Origin: Mucilaginibacter xinganensis
Lineage (GTDB): Bacteria; Bacteroidota; Bacteroidia; Sphingobacteriales; Sphingobacteriaceae
DNA length: 46,132 nucleotides
Direction of reading: 5' to 3'
NCBI GenBank assembly: GCA_026225055.1
Contig: JAMFSA010000156.1
Location: 1 to 46,132 of the forward strand
Part shown: one piece after another, positions 1-6,961 of the stretch
How the letters are laid out: every line of letters begins with the position of its first letter
How positions within the stretch are numbered: position 1 is the first letter of the stretch
Notes under the pieces: model-generated
Database searches by the model: none
Told to the model about the DNA's origin: nothing
The model's input: only the letters and a program-made list of their open reading frames with translations
Made by a program: the position numbers and the translations under genes

Positions 1-391
1 ACCGGTGCGCGGCTTTTAGCTGGTGAACCGTGCCTAAATATATAGCTGTGATTTCCTTCTCGCTGCAATATTGCAGCAATGTATTGAGCAATTGTTGCGC
101 AGTGCCCAGTTCCTTACCCCGATATTCCTTTTTAACAAACATCTTACGTATACCAGCCGAATTATGCCCACAATTGATCAATGCGATAGTGCCAATCAGT
201 TTGTCGCCTATAAAAGCGCCCCAGAAATTCCCGCCGCCCTGATGGTAATTGGTCTCCACATCCAGCAGATCAAGTTGCTGATTAATGGTGATGGTTAGTC
301 CAAATTCTTTTTGCTGGATGGATAAGATCAGGTCTATGATCTGATCGCAATAATCGTTGTAAATGGGTTTGATGGTTAGTGTATTTTCCAT
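1..391 (-). CDS. GNAT-family N-acetyltransferase, C-terminus cut by window edge
   Basis: Reading leftward from an ATG at 391, an open frame runs without a stop through the left edge, giving about 130 residues starting MENTLTIKPIYNDYCDQI. It contains FWGAFIGDKLIGTIALI, then IRKMFVKKEYRGKELGTAQ. This is the usual GNAT order: beta4, then the acetyl-CoA pyrophosphate loop, here R-G-K-E-L-G-T in place of the common R/Q-x-x-G-x-G/A. GNAT enzymes transfer an acetyl group from acetyl-CoA to an amine; the substrate cannot be told. The protein is incomplete, so the C-terminal part of the fold is not seen. It follows a 40-bp palindrome and the lipoprotein gene on the same strand. Confidence 0.8.
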   Translation of the reverse strand, partial: MENTLTIKPIYNDYCDQIIDLILSIQQKEFGLTITINQQLDLLDVETNYHQGGGNFWGAFIGDKLIGTIALINCGHNSAGIRKMFVKKEYRGKELGTAQQLLNTLLQYCSEKEITAIYLGTVHQLKAAHR

Positions 392-403
392 ACTGAATTA
401 TTT

Positions 404-443
404 ATGTCCAAATATATGTAGTTAACTACATATATTTGGACAT
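404..443. repeat. 40-bp perfect palindrome between two leftward genes
   Basis: Positions 404-423 and 424-443 are exact reverse complements with no spacer, centred on GTTAAC. It starts two bases from the stop of the lipoprotein gene and ends 12 bases from the acetyltransferase start. It could act as an intercistronic hairpin or terminator, but there is no run of T on the leftward strand. Confidence 0.85.
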
Positions 444-444
444 T

Positions 445-1107
445 TTATTTAATTTTTTTTATTCCATTCAATTCTACCACCTTATAAGTAATATCAAACC
501 TTGTGGCATTCTGCTCAACCGTAAGGTCAAATCCGGCTTTCTTGCGGCGTTCATTTACTGTTTCAGCATCCTTTATTGGCCACACAAACCACTCTGTGTG
601 TCCGTTTTTTAGTGTACGGTAGGCGGCCTGTGTTCCATAAACCTGTTCTTTGCCCCCATCCATCAGGTCGCGGTCGAGCATCATAGCATATAAATGGAAC
701 GGCAACTCATTATTATCAGCGGCTTTTTTTATCACATCAATATACTGATGTATTTTACCGGTGTGTTGTATAACATACCAGGCTGCCTCATTAGCCGGTG
801 AATCAACAAGTGTTTTGCCTGGATAGCCATATTTTTTTATCACTCCTTCAACAAATACCAGGTCGAGCGAATCCAGCCTGTTTTGCAGCGCCCAGTAATG
901 CCCGGTGGCTTGCTGTGCGGTAAGCGACAGATTTTTAGCCACTGAATCACTCTTTTTGGGGTCCATCAATAACGACAGGGTGTCCCTGTATTTTTGATCG
1001 AGCACCATAATACTATCCAGTTGCTTTTTTAATACAAGGTTAACTTTATGCTGCCCGCATGCAGCCAATGAAATAAAAACCAATATTGCCAAAACAGCTC
1101 TTTTCAT
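445..1107 (-). CDS. DUF6624-like lipoprotein
   Basis: 220 residues. The N-terminus MKRAVLAILVFISLAACGQ is a lipoprotein signal peptide with lipobox LAAC, so the mature protein should be lipid-anchored at Cys17 in the envelope. The C-terminal half has a helical pattern with HTGKIHQYIDVI, AMMLDRDLMDGGKEQVYGTQ and RRKAGFD-like text. This pattern resembles DUF6624 proteins, which have no established function. It is transcribed leftward, with its own promoter likely in the 1108-1237 gap shared divergently with the serine hydrolase. The family assignment is from memory of the motif pattern and is moderate. Confidence 0.65.
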   Translation of the reverse strand: MKRAVLAILVFISLAACGQHKVNLVLKKQLDSIMVLDQKYRDTLSLLMDPKKSDSVAKNLSLTAQQATGHYWALQNRLDSLDLVFVEGVIKKYGYPGKTLVDSPANEAAWYVIQHTGKIHQYIDVIKKAADNNELPFHLYAMMLDRDLMDGGKEQVYGTQAAYRTLKNGHTEWFVWPIKDAETVNERRKKAGFDLTVEQNATRFDITYKVVELNGIKKIK

Positions 1108-1237
1108 TTTAATGCCCTTATAATCAACTAAATTTATAAATAGTGCAGAATAATATGGATATGTTTAAAACTTTAGTTTATCACTACTATATAATTTTGG
1201 ACTTTTGTATTTCCTTAAAAGTGAAAGTTTTCTATCT

Positions 1238-2452
1238 ATGACTGTATCCTGTAAAAACATCCTCTCTATAACCGTTTCTTTAGTTCTTTTAGCCTCCTGC
1301 TCTCAAAGTAAAAACAAACAAGTTTCTTCTACGCCCGACCTGGGCAAGCCTTTTAACCCCAGCCAATATTCAAAGTACGACCCTAAAAAGGCCGACAAGC
1401 AAATTGACGCTTTTATGAAGCACCTGCACCAGGTAGCCGGATTTAACGGCAATGTTTTGGTAGCAAAAAAAGGCAAGATCATATACGAAAACAGTTTTGG
1501 ATGGGCTGATTATCCACGGATTGACAGTCTGCATATCGATTCAAAATTTCAATTAGCATCCGTAACAAAAACCATAACTTCAACGGCTATTTTGCAGTTA
1601 ATGGAACGTGGTAAGCTAAAGCTGAACCAGGATGTGCGCGATTTCTTCCCAAATTTTCCATACGCGGGTGTTACTATCCGCCTGCTGCTTACGCACCGTT
1701 CAGGCATGATGAACTATGTATATTTTGTGGATGACATTTACCGCGCCGAACACCGCGATCAACGCAAAGGCATCACCAACCAGCAAACTATGGATATGAT
1801 TGCGCAGTACAAACCCGCGCCATTCAACAAGCCCGATAAACGCTTTTTATATAACAACTCCAACTTTATGGTGCTGGGCTCTATTGTTGAAAAAGTGAGC
1901 GGCATCAGCTATGCCCAATATGTAAAAGAAAATATATTTGACCCTGCGGGGATGAAAAATACAGCAGCTTACTCAAAAGCTGTGTACGATAAAATACCAA
2001 CCAATGTATTGGGCCACGACCGTAACAGTTGGAAATATTCTGTAGCACCTAACTTTTTAGATGGACCGCTTGGCGCTTATGGCGTTTACAGCACCGTTGG
2101 CGATCTGTTCTTGTTCGACCGCGCGCTCCGTGCAGGTTACTTATTAAAACCAGCAACCCAGGATTCTGCCTATACAGATCGCAACCCGATGATCCGCGGG
2201 CACTTTAACTATGGCTATGGCTGGAGACTGTTCGAGGCTCCGGGTCAGAAAGTGGTTTACCACACCGGCTGGTGGCATGGTTTCAGGCACATATTTTTAC
2301 GTGATATGAAAAATGACGTAACAATTGTATTGCTTGGCAACATGGTAAACGGAAGCTTACTACATTTGGATGATCTTTTTAAAATGACGGGCATGCCAGT
2401 AGTGCGTAAAAGCGCTTACACGGGCAATGGCGCTACGGAAGAAGATCAATAG
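1238..2452 (+). CDS. Beta-lactamase-fold serine hydrolase (class C/PBP4 family), lipoprotein
   Basis: 404 residues from the ATG at 1238. This start is preferred over an in-frame TTG at 1205 because it puts the signal peptide at the very N-terminus (MTVSCKNILS..LVLLASC, a lipobox). Visible active-site motifs are S-V-T-K (the SxxK nucleophile) in QLASVTKTITSTAILQLME, Y-N-N in FLYNNSNFMVLG (YxN) and H-T-G in VVYHTGWWHGF (the KTG-equivalent triad). This is the beta-lactamase/esterase/DD-peptidase fold. True activity (esterase, peptidase or beta-lactamase) cannot be read from sequence. It is probably periplasmic and lipid-anchored. A 13-bp inverted repeat follows the stop. Confidence 0.9.
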   Translation: MTVSCKNILSITVSLVLLASCSQSKNKQVSSTPDLGKPFNPSQYSKYDPKKADKQIDAFMKHLHQVAGFNGNVLVAKKGKIIYENSFGWADYPRIDSLHIDSKFQLASVTKTITSTAILQLMERGKLKLNQDVRDFFPNFPYAGVTIRLLLTHRSGMMNYVYFVDDIYRAEHRDQRKGITNQQTMDMIAQYKPAPFNKPDKRFLYNNSNFMVLGSIVEKVSGISYAQYVKENIFDPAGMKNTAAYSKAVYDKIPTNVLGHDRNSWKYSVAPNFLDGPLGAYGVYSTVGDLFLFDRALRAGYLLKPATQDSAYTDRNPMIRGHFNYGYGWRLFEAPGQKVVYHTGWWHGFRHIFLRDMKNDVTIVLLGNMVNGSLLHLDDLFKMTGMPVVRKSAYTGNGATEEDQ

Positions 2453-2470
2453 GTTGGTGAGTGGTTGAAT

Positions 2471-2541
2471 AGGTTGATTAAGTGAGTGGTTTGTTCTTCA
2501 CTTATTCAACTATTATTAAAAAAATAAAACTTAATCAACCT
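2471..2541 (+). terminator. Inverted repeat after the serine hydrolase
   Basis: AGGTTGATTAAGT at 2471-2483 and its exact complement at 2529-2541 can form a 13-bp stem with a 45-nt AT-rich loop. The loop also contains related half-repeats (GGTTGAATAGG, CTTATTCAAC). It is a terminator candidate or a degenerate intergenic repeat; there is no strong T tract. Confidence 0.4.
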
Positions 2542-2575
2542 AATCCAACTTAATCAACTATTAACCAACATAACC

Positions 2576-2881
2576 ATGTTTGATAAGATAATGGAAGCCC
2601 AGCAAAAAGCGGGCGAGGTAAAGAAACGCCTGGATGGTATCAGCGTAAGCGGAAATGCCGAAGGTGGTAAGATCACTGTTGTTGCTAACGCTAACAAGGT
2701 GGTACAATCTGTTAGTATCGATCCTGATTTTTTTAAGGATGCTGATAAAGAGGAACTGGAAGAACTGCTTTTGGTTGCCATAAACAAAGCCCTGGAGCAG
2801 GCTGATAACGTGAGCCAAAGCGAAATGGCAGCTATGACACAACAGATGTTCGGCGGTTTGGGCGGATTGTTTGAGAAGTAA
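2576..2881 (+). CDS. YbaB/EbfC family nucleoid-associated protein
   Basis: 101 residues. The sequence has the family pattern: an N-terminal helix (MFDKIMEAQQKAGEVKKRL), then SGNAEGGKITVVANANKVV with the G-x-V-x-V strand block, then IDPDFFKDADKEELEELLLVAINKALEQA and a Gly/Phe-rich tail (MFGGLGGLFEK). Length fits the usual 100-115. These dimeric proteins bind DNA and are often encoded near recombination or replication genes. Here the gene stands alone between a hydrolase and a UPF0173 gene, followed by a repeat element. Confidence 0.9.
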   Translation: MFDKIMEAQQKAGEVKKRLDGISVSGNAEGGKITVVANANKVVQSVSIDPDFFKDADKEELEELLLVAINKALEQADNVSQSEMAAMTQQMFGGLGGLFEK

Positions 2882-2900
2882 ACGCTAACACCACCCCCAA

Positions 2901-2992
2901 TTGTCATCCTGAGCGATAACGAAGGACCTGTCCGCAGGCATCGTCCGCATTGCATATCGAAGAAGATCCTTCGCTATCGCTCAGGATGACAA
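2901..2992. repeat. Dispersed intergenic inverted repeat (TGTCATCCTGAGC type)
   Basis: Perfect 18-bp arms lie at 2901-2918 and 2975-2992. A second inner pair is CGAAGGA (2920-2926) with TCCTTCG (2967-2973). The arm motif TGTCATCCTGAGC is a familiar REP-like sequence in Bacteroidota genomes, and a diverged copy lies at 23279-23372. Confidence 0.75.
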
Positions 2993-3024
2993 AGAAAAAA
3001 CACACTACAAAAAACTGACTCAAT

Positions 3025-3702
3025 ATGAAATTTACATTTTACGGCCATTCTTCCGGGGATCTGGAAACAGGTGGCAAATCATTATTATTCGATCCTTTTA
3101 TATCGCCAAACCCATTGGCAAAGGATATTGATGTAGACAGCCTTAAACCCGATTACATTCTGCTATCACATGGTCACGGCGATCATATTGCTGATGCTGT
3201 GCCGATCCAGAAAAACAGCGGCGCTAAAGTTATCTGCATTGCTGATATAGCAGGCTGGCTTGGTAAACAAGGCGTGGAAAACGTACACGGTATGAATTTC
3301 GGCGGTGGCTTTGACTTTGATTTCGGTCGTGTTAAGATGGTGGCTGCATTGCACTCCAGCTCGATGCCCGATGGCAGCTATGGTGGTAACCCGGCAGGAT
3401 TTGTGATCTATTCAGAAGGTAAAAAGATCTACTTTGCCGGTGATACCGCGCTTACCTATGATATGAAGTTATTAGCTGACGAAAACCTGGACTGGGCCAT
3501 CCTGCCAATAGGTGATAACTACACCATGGGTGCCGATGATGCTATAAAAGCATGCGGCTTTATTAATTGTAAAAATGTGATCGGTGTACATTATGACACC
3601 TTCCCGCAGATAAAGATCAACAAAGAGGAAGTGATGGAGAAATTCATAAAAGCAGGCCTCAACTTAAAATTACCTGCAATAGGCGAATCAATTACCCTAT
3701 AA
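3025..3702 (+). CDS. UPF0173 metal-dependent hydrolase (metallo-beta-lactamase fold)
   Basis: 225 residues. Near the N-terminus, LLSHGHGDHIADAV carries the H-x-H-x-D-H metal-binding signature. Downstream are AALHSSSMPDG (third His), FAGDTALTYDMKLL (bridging Asp) and GVHYDTFPQI (last His). Length and motif spacing match the UPF0173/YtkL group of small stand-alone MBL-fold hydrolases. Probably cytosolic, as no signal peptide is seen. Physiological substrate unknown. A strong hairpin terminator follows immediately. Confidence 0.88.
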   Translation: MKFTFYGHSSGDLETGGKSLLFDPFISPNPLAKDIDVDSLKPDYILLSHGHGDHIADAVPIQKNSGAKVICIADIAGWLGKQGVENVHGMNFGGGFDFDFGRVKMVAALHSSSMPDGSYGGNPAGFVIYSEGKKIYFAGDTALTYDMKLLADENLDWAILPIGDNYTMGADDAIKACGFINCKNVIGVHYDTFPQIKINKEEVMEKFIKAGLNLKLPAIGESITL

Positions 3703-3705
3703 ATG

Positions 3706-3738
3706 AAAAAAGCCCTCCGGAAATCCGGAGGGCTTTTT
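3706..3738. terminator. Strong bidirectional intrinsic terminator
   Basis: An A-rich run then GCCCTCCGGA (712-721 of this kilobase) pairs with TCCGGAGGGC (724-733), followed by TTTTT. It ends the UPF0173 gene and, read on the other strand, also the small secreted protein gene that converges from the right. Confidence 0.92.
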
Positions 3739-3744
3739 GTGATA

Positions 3745-3930
3745 CTACATCTTCTTCGTCGTATCCTTCTTCATCTTTGTAGTATCCTTCATTTTAACTT
3801 TAGTTTTATCTTTCTTCTTTTTCACTTTGGTAGTATCCATTTGCATGGCTTTACCTGGTGCAGGTGCCGCCGCACAAACACTTCCAAATGATATTGCCGC
3901 TAAGGCAATCATACAAAATAACTTTTTCAT
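3745..3930 (-). CDS. Small secreted Lys/Thr-rich protein
   Basis: 61 residues. A signal peptide (MKKLFCMIALAAISFGSVCA) is followed by a short, highly charged tail of repeats such as DTTKVKKKK, DKTKVKMKDTTKM and KKDTTKKM. The tail is made of irregular repeats of D-T-T-K-x-K. I do not recognise a function. Small basic exported proteins of this type are common in this family of bacteria. Its stop is beside the shared bidirectional terminator. Confidence 0.6.
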   Translation of the reverse strand: MKKLFCMIALAAISFGSVCAAAPAPGKAMQMDTTKVKKKKDKTKVKMKDTTKMKKDTTKKM

Positions 3931-4002
3931 AATTTTCAGTTTTTTAGTGTGCAGATACTATAAAAAGATTTTTAACTGAAAATTGTTTTAATTATCTTGT
4001 AA

Positions 4003-5265
4003 TTAAATTATAGTACCGTGTGGTATTACAGCCCGTTTCTTAATAACCACAATGCCATCTTGCACAGTATGTGTACCATAATCACCATCTTCCAGCTTAG
4101 CGCCGCAGTTGATCTGCACATCATTACCTATGTAAGTATTTTTGTCAATTATCGCATTTTTAATGGTACACCTGTCGCCAATACCCATTATCGGTGTATC
4201 AGCCACCCTTGATTCTTCTATCTGCTCAAGGGTTTGATAATTATCGCTACCCATTACATAGCAGTTCTCAATAACGGTATCAAAACCTATACGGGTACGG
4301 ATGCCGATTATAGAACGTGTAATATGACTGGCGTTTATAATACATCCATCGGCTATAATTCCCTTATCAACGTGTGTGCCACTCATTTTTGATGGCGGCA
4401 GCATGCGTGCACGGGTAAATATATAGTTCTTATCAAACAGGTTAAACTGCGGGATATCGTCAGTTAAGCCCAGGTTGGCATCAAAAAATGATGGTATGGT
4501 ACCAATATCTGTCCAGTAGCCTTCATACTGGTAGCTCAACACCTTATGGCTGTCGATTGATTGAGGGATGATCTCTTTACCAAAATCGGTACGCTCATTG
4601 CCTTGCAGCAGGTTATATAAAATAGAGCGGTTAAAGATGTATATACCCATCGAGGCCAGGTAATACCTGCCTTGTGAGGCCATCTCGTCGCTTACTTCCG
4701 ATGCCCAGTTCTCGAAATTTGTTTTAGGCTTTTCAACAAAGGCTGTGACCAGGTTATCCGGGTCGGTTTTTAATATACCGAAGCCGGGTACATCATTGGC
4801 GTGTACCGGTATGGTAGCGATAGATATTTCCGCATCAGCTTTAATGTGGTTATCTATCATTTCCTCAAAATCCATCTGGTATAACTGGTCGCCCGATAGG
4901 ATCAATACATAATCAAACTCATGTACGGCCAAATGATGCAAACTCTGACGCACCGCATCGGCCGTACCCTGGTACCATGAGCCGCTGGTTGGTGTTTGTT
5001 CTGCCGCCAGTATATCAACAAAAGCTTCGCTGAAACTGCTGAAGTGGTACGTGTTTTTTATGTGCTTATTTAATGAAGCCGAGTTGAACTGCGTTAATAC
5101 ATAAATACGCGTAATACCCGAATGCAGGCAGTTTGAGATAGGGATATCAACTAAACGGTATTTACCGGCAATTGGCACCGCCGGTTTTGAACGTGTTGCT
5201 GTAAGGGGGGATAGGCGGCTTCCCTGGCCACCGCCAAGTACGATGCAAATTACTTTTGAGGTCAT
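4003..5265 (-). CDS. glgC: Glucose-1-phosphate adenylyltransferase
   Basis: 420 residues. It makes ADP-glucose from glucose-1-phosphate and ATP, the committed step of bacterial glycogen synthesis. The N-terminal nucleotidyltransferase signature LGGGQGSRLSPLT..RSKPAVP is followed by LVDIPISNC, WYQGTADAVRQSL (substrate region), LILSGDQLYQMDF (metal-binding Asp) and FVEKPKTNF. The C-terminal 130 residues form the left-handed beta-helix (IGIRTRIG, IGDRCTIKNAIIDKNTYIG). Length is typical. Its ATG overlaps the glgA stop region by 4 nt in reverse order: glgA is upstream and the two are translationally coupled on the leftward strand. Confidence 0.97.
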   Translation of the reverse strand: MTSKVICIVLGGGQGSRLSPLTATRSKPAVPIAGKYRLVDIPISNCLHSGITRIYVLTQFNSASLNKHIKNTYHFSSFSEAFVDILAAEQTPTSGSWYQGTADAVRQSLHHLAVHEFDYVLILSGDQLYQMDFEEMIDNHIKADAEISIATIPVHANDVPGFGILKTDPDNLVTAFVEKPKTNFENWASEVSDEMASQGRYYLASMGIYIFNRSILYNLLQGNERTDFGKEIIPQSIDSHKVLSYQYEGYWTDIGTIPSFFDANLGLTDDIPQFNLFDKNYIFTRARMLPPSKMSGTHVDKGIIADGCIINASHITRSIIGIRTRIGFDTVIENCYVMGSDNYQTLEQIEESRVADTPIMGIGDRCTIKNAIIDKNTYIGNDVQINCGAKLEDGDYGTHTVQDGIVVIKKRAVIPHGTII

Positions 5266-6686
5266 ATTACTGGTTTTAAACTTTCATAAAGGGTAATGTA
5301 TTCTTTGGCTGATCTGTCCCACGAGAAATCGAGGTCCATCATGCGTTTGCGCAATAACTGCAGGTGTTTTTTATTTTGATATAAAGCTACCGCACGACTA
5401 ACCGAATAACAGATATCGTTAACCGTTACCTCGTTAAACCGGATGCCGTAGCCGCCTTCTTCGCCAAAATCAATCACGGTATCTTTTAATCCACCTGTGC
5501 TTCTTACTATAGGCACGGTACCATAACGCAGGGCATATAACTGGTTCAGGCCGCAGGGCTCCACGCGCGATGGCATGAGTAAAAAGTCGGCACCGGCATA
5601 TATCAAATGTGCTAATGCTTCGTCATAGCCAATAAACACGCCAACTTTGCCAGGGAATAGCTCCCAAAGCTGCAAAAAGTCTTTCTCCAGATCCGGGTCA
5701 CCAGCACCTAAGAGTACAAAATTAACACTATCCGGATGATCTGCCAGGCATTGTTTAACCGCATCGTAGATGAGGTCGGCACCTTTTTCGAGTACCAGTC
5801 TGCCTATAAATGATACGATAGGTTTATCGGGCGATAAGCCAAATTTTTCGCAGATCGCTTCTTTATTCTTTTCCTTACCCTGCGCCAGTTTAGCCGACGT
5901 AAAGTTTATCGGGATCATCGGGTCGGTTTTAGGGTTCCATACTTCTGTATCTATCCCGTTTATAATACCTGATCCTTTAGCCCTCTCAATATAAAATAAA
6001 TATTCCAGCCCGTTCGAGCTGATGGTTAATTCCTGCAGGTAACTTGGCGATACAGTGGTGTATTTCCAGCAGCATTTTACAGCAGCAGCAAGCGGGTTAA
6101 TAGCCCCGGCCCAATCCAGCAAACCAATTTGCGTTATATCTATTTCGGGCAGATAGGAGATTTTATCCCAGCCTAAAACACCATGGTATTGCCCGTTATG
6201 TATGGTAAATACCGTTGGGATGTGGGCAAGGCGGGTATATAGTTTAGAGTGATATAACAGAAATGGCACAAGCCCATTATGATGGTCGTGACAATGAATA
6301 ATATCCGGCGATTGCTGCGAATAGCTGATCCAATCTAAAAACGCCAGCTGAAAGGCCATAAACTGGTCCCTTTCATCGCGGTACATGTAAACTTCTTCGC
6401 GATCGAGCAAACCGGGGATCCTGATCAGGTACAGATCAAAGCCCAGTTTGTTGGTGCTTTCCTTTAAAACCTCAAAATAAAGGCGGCGCGTATCCAACAG
6501 GGTAACGGCGCTAAACACCACATCAAACTTGTTTTCGCGGGTAAATTTGCGGTCGTAAAAGGGCATTACAACGGCTGCGTCAATACCCAGCAATTTCTGA
6601 TATTTTGGCAGCGCGCCCACCACATCAGCAAGGCCTCCAACTTTGGCCACGGGGTAACATTCGGCACTTAAGTGATAAACTCTCAT
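5262..6686 (-). CDS. glgA: Glycogen synthase (GT5)
   Basis: 474 residues. It transfers glucose from ADP-glucose to the non-reducing end of alpha-1,4-glucan. The N-terminal K-V-G-G-L motif (ECYPVAKVGGLADVVGALP) binds ADP-glucose. The C-terminal GT-B half has SFIGRLVLEKGADLIYDAV and MPSRVEPCGLNQLYALRYG with the E-P-C-G-L motif, then STGGLKDTV. It is first gene of a two-gene operon; its end overlaps the glgC start by 4 nt (ATGA type), giving coordinated supply of ADP-glucose. Full length. Confidence 0.97.
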   Translation of the reverse strand: MRVYHLSAECYPVAKVGGLADVVGALPKYQKLLGIDAAVVMPFYDRKFTRENKFDVVFSAVTLLDTRRLYFEVLKESTNKLGFDLYLIRIPGLLDREEVYMYRDERDQFMAFQLAFLDWISYSQQSPDIIHCHDHHNGLVPFLLYHSKLYTRLAHIPTVFTIHNGQYHGVLGWDKISYLPEIDITQIGLLDWAGAINPLAAAVKCCWKYTTVSPSYLQELTISSNGLEYLFYIERAKGSGIINGIDTEVWNPKTDPMIPINFTSAKLAQGKEKNKEAICEKFGLSPDKPIVSFIGRLVLEKGADLIYDAVKQCLADHPDSVNFVLLGAGDPDLEKDFLQLWELFPGKVGVFIGYDEALAHLIYAGADFLLMPSRVEPCGLNQLYALRYGTVPIVRSTGGLKDTVIDFGEEGGYGIRFNEVTVNDICYSVSRAVALYQNKKHLQLLRKRMMDLDFSWDRSAKEYITLYESLKPVI

Positions 6687-6885
6687 TCAGGATTATATTG
6701 GCTCAATTTAAGCAAAGATTACTAAAAGAGAAACCTGTAATGATTAATATAGTTTTTGAAATTTAGCAGAACATTTGTAAAAATGTTAGTAAGGTTAGGA
6801 GTTTCTTTTTGAAAAATTTACACCAAAAAGTGGTAGTAGCTTTTGCTGCGATTTTTAATAATAATATGATTTTTTACAGATCGGA

Positions 6886-6923
6886 TAAAAAATATGCCCA
6901 AAACTTACTAAGCCGGGCATATT
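6886..6923 (-). terminator. Intrinsic terminator of polA
   Basis: On the leftward strand, AATATGCCC (6923-6915) pairs with GGGCATATT (6899-6891) and is followed by a T run. It lies 38 bases past the polA stop. The rest of 6687-6885 is AT-rich upstream sequence of glgA, in which I see no gene. Confidence 0.8.
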
Positions 6924-6961
6924 ATTTAGTGATTTACTAACCTATGTGATTAATTATATTA

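Noticed and set aside
2554..2955. Leftward frames opposite ybaB
   Set aside because: They lie antisense to ybaB, whose family match is clear, and run into the dispersed repeat.
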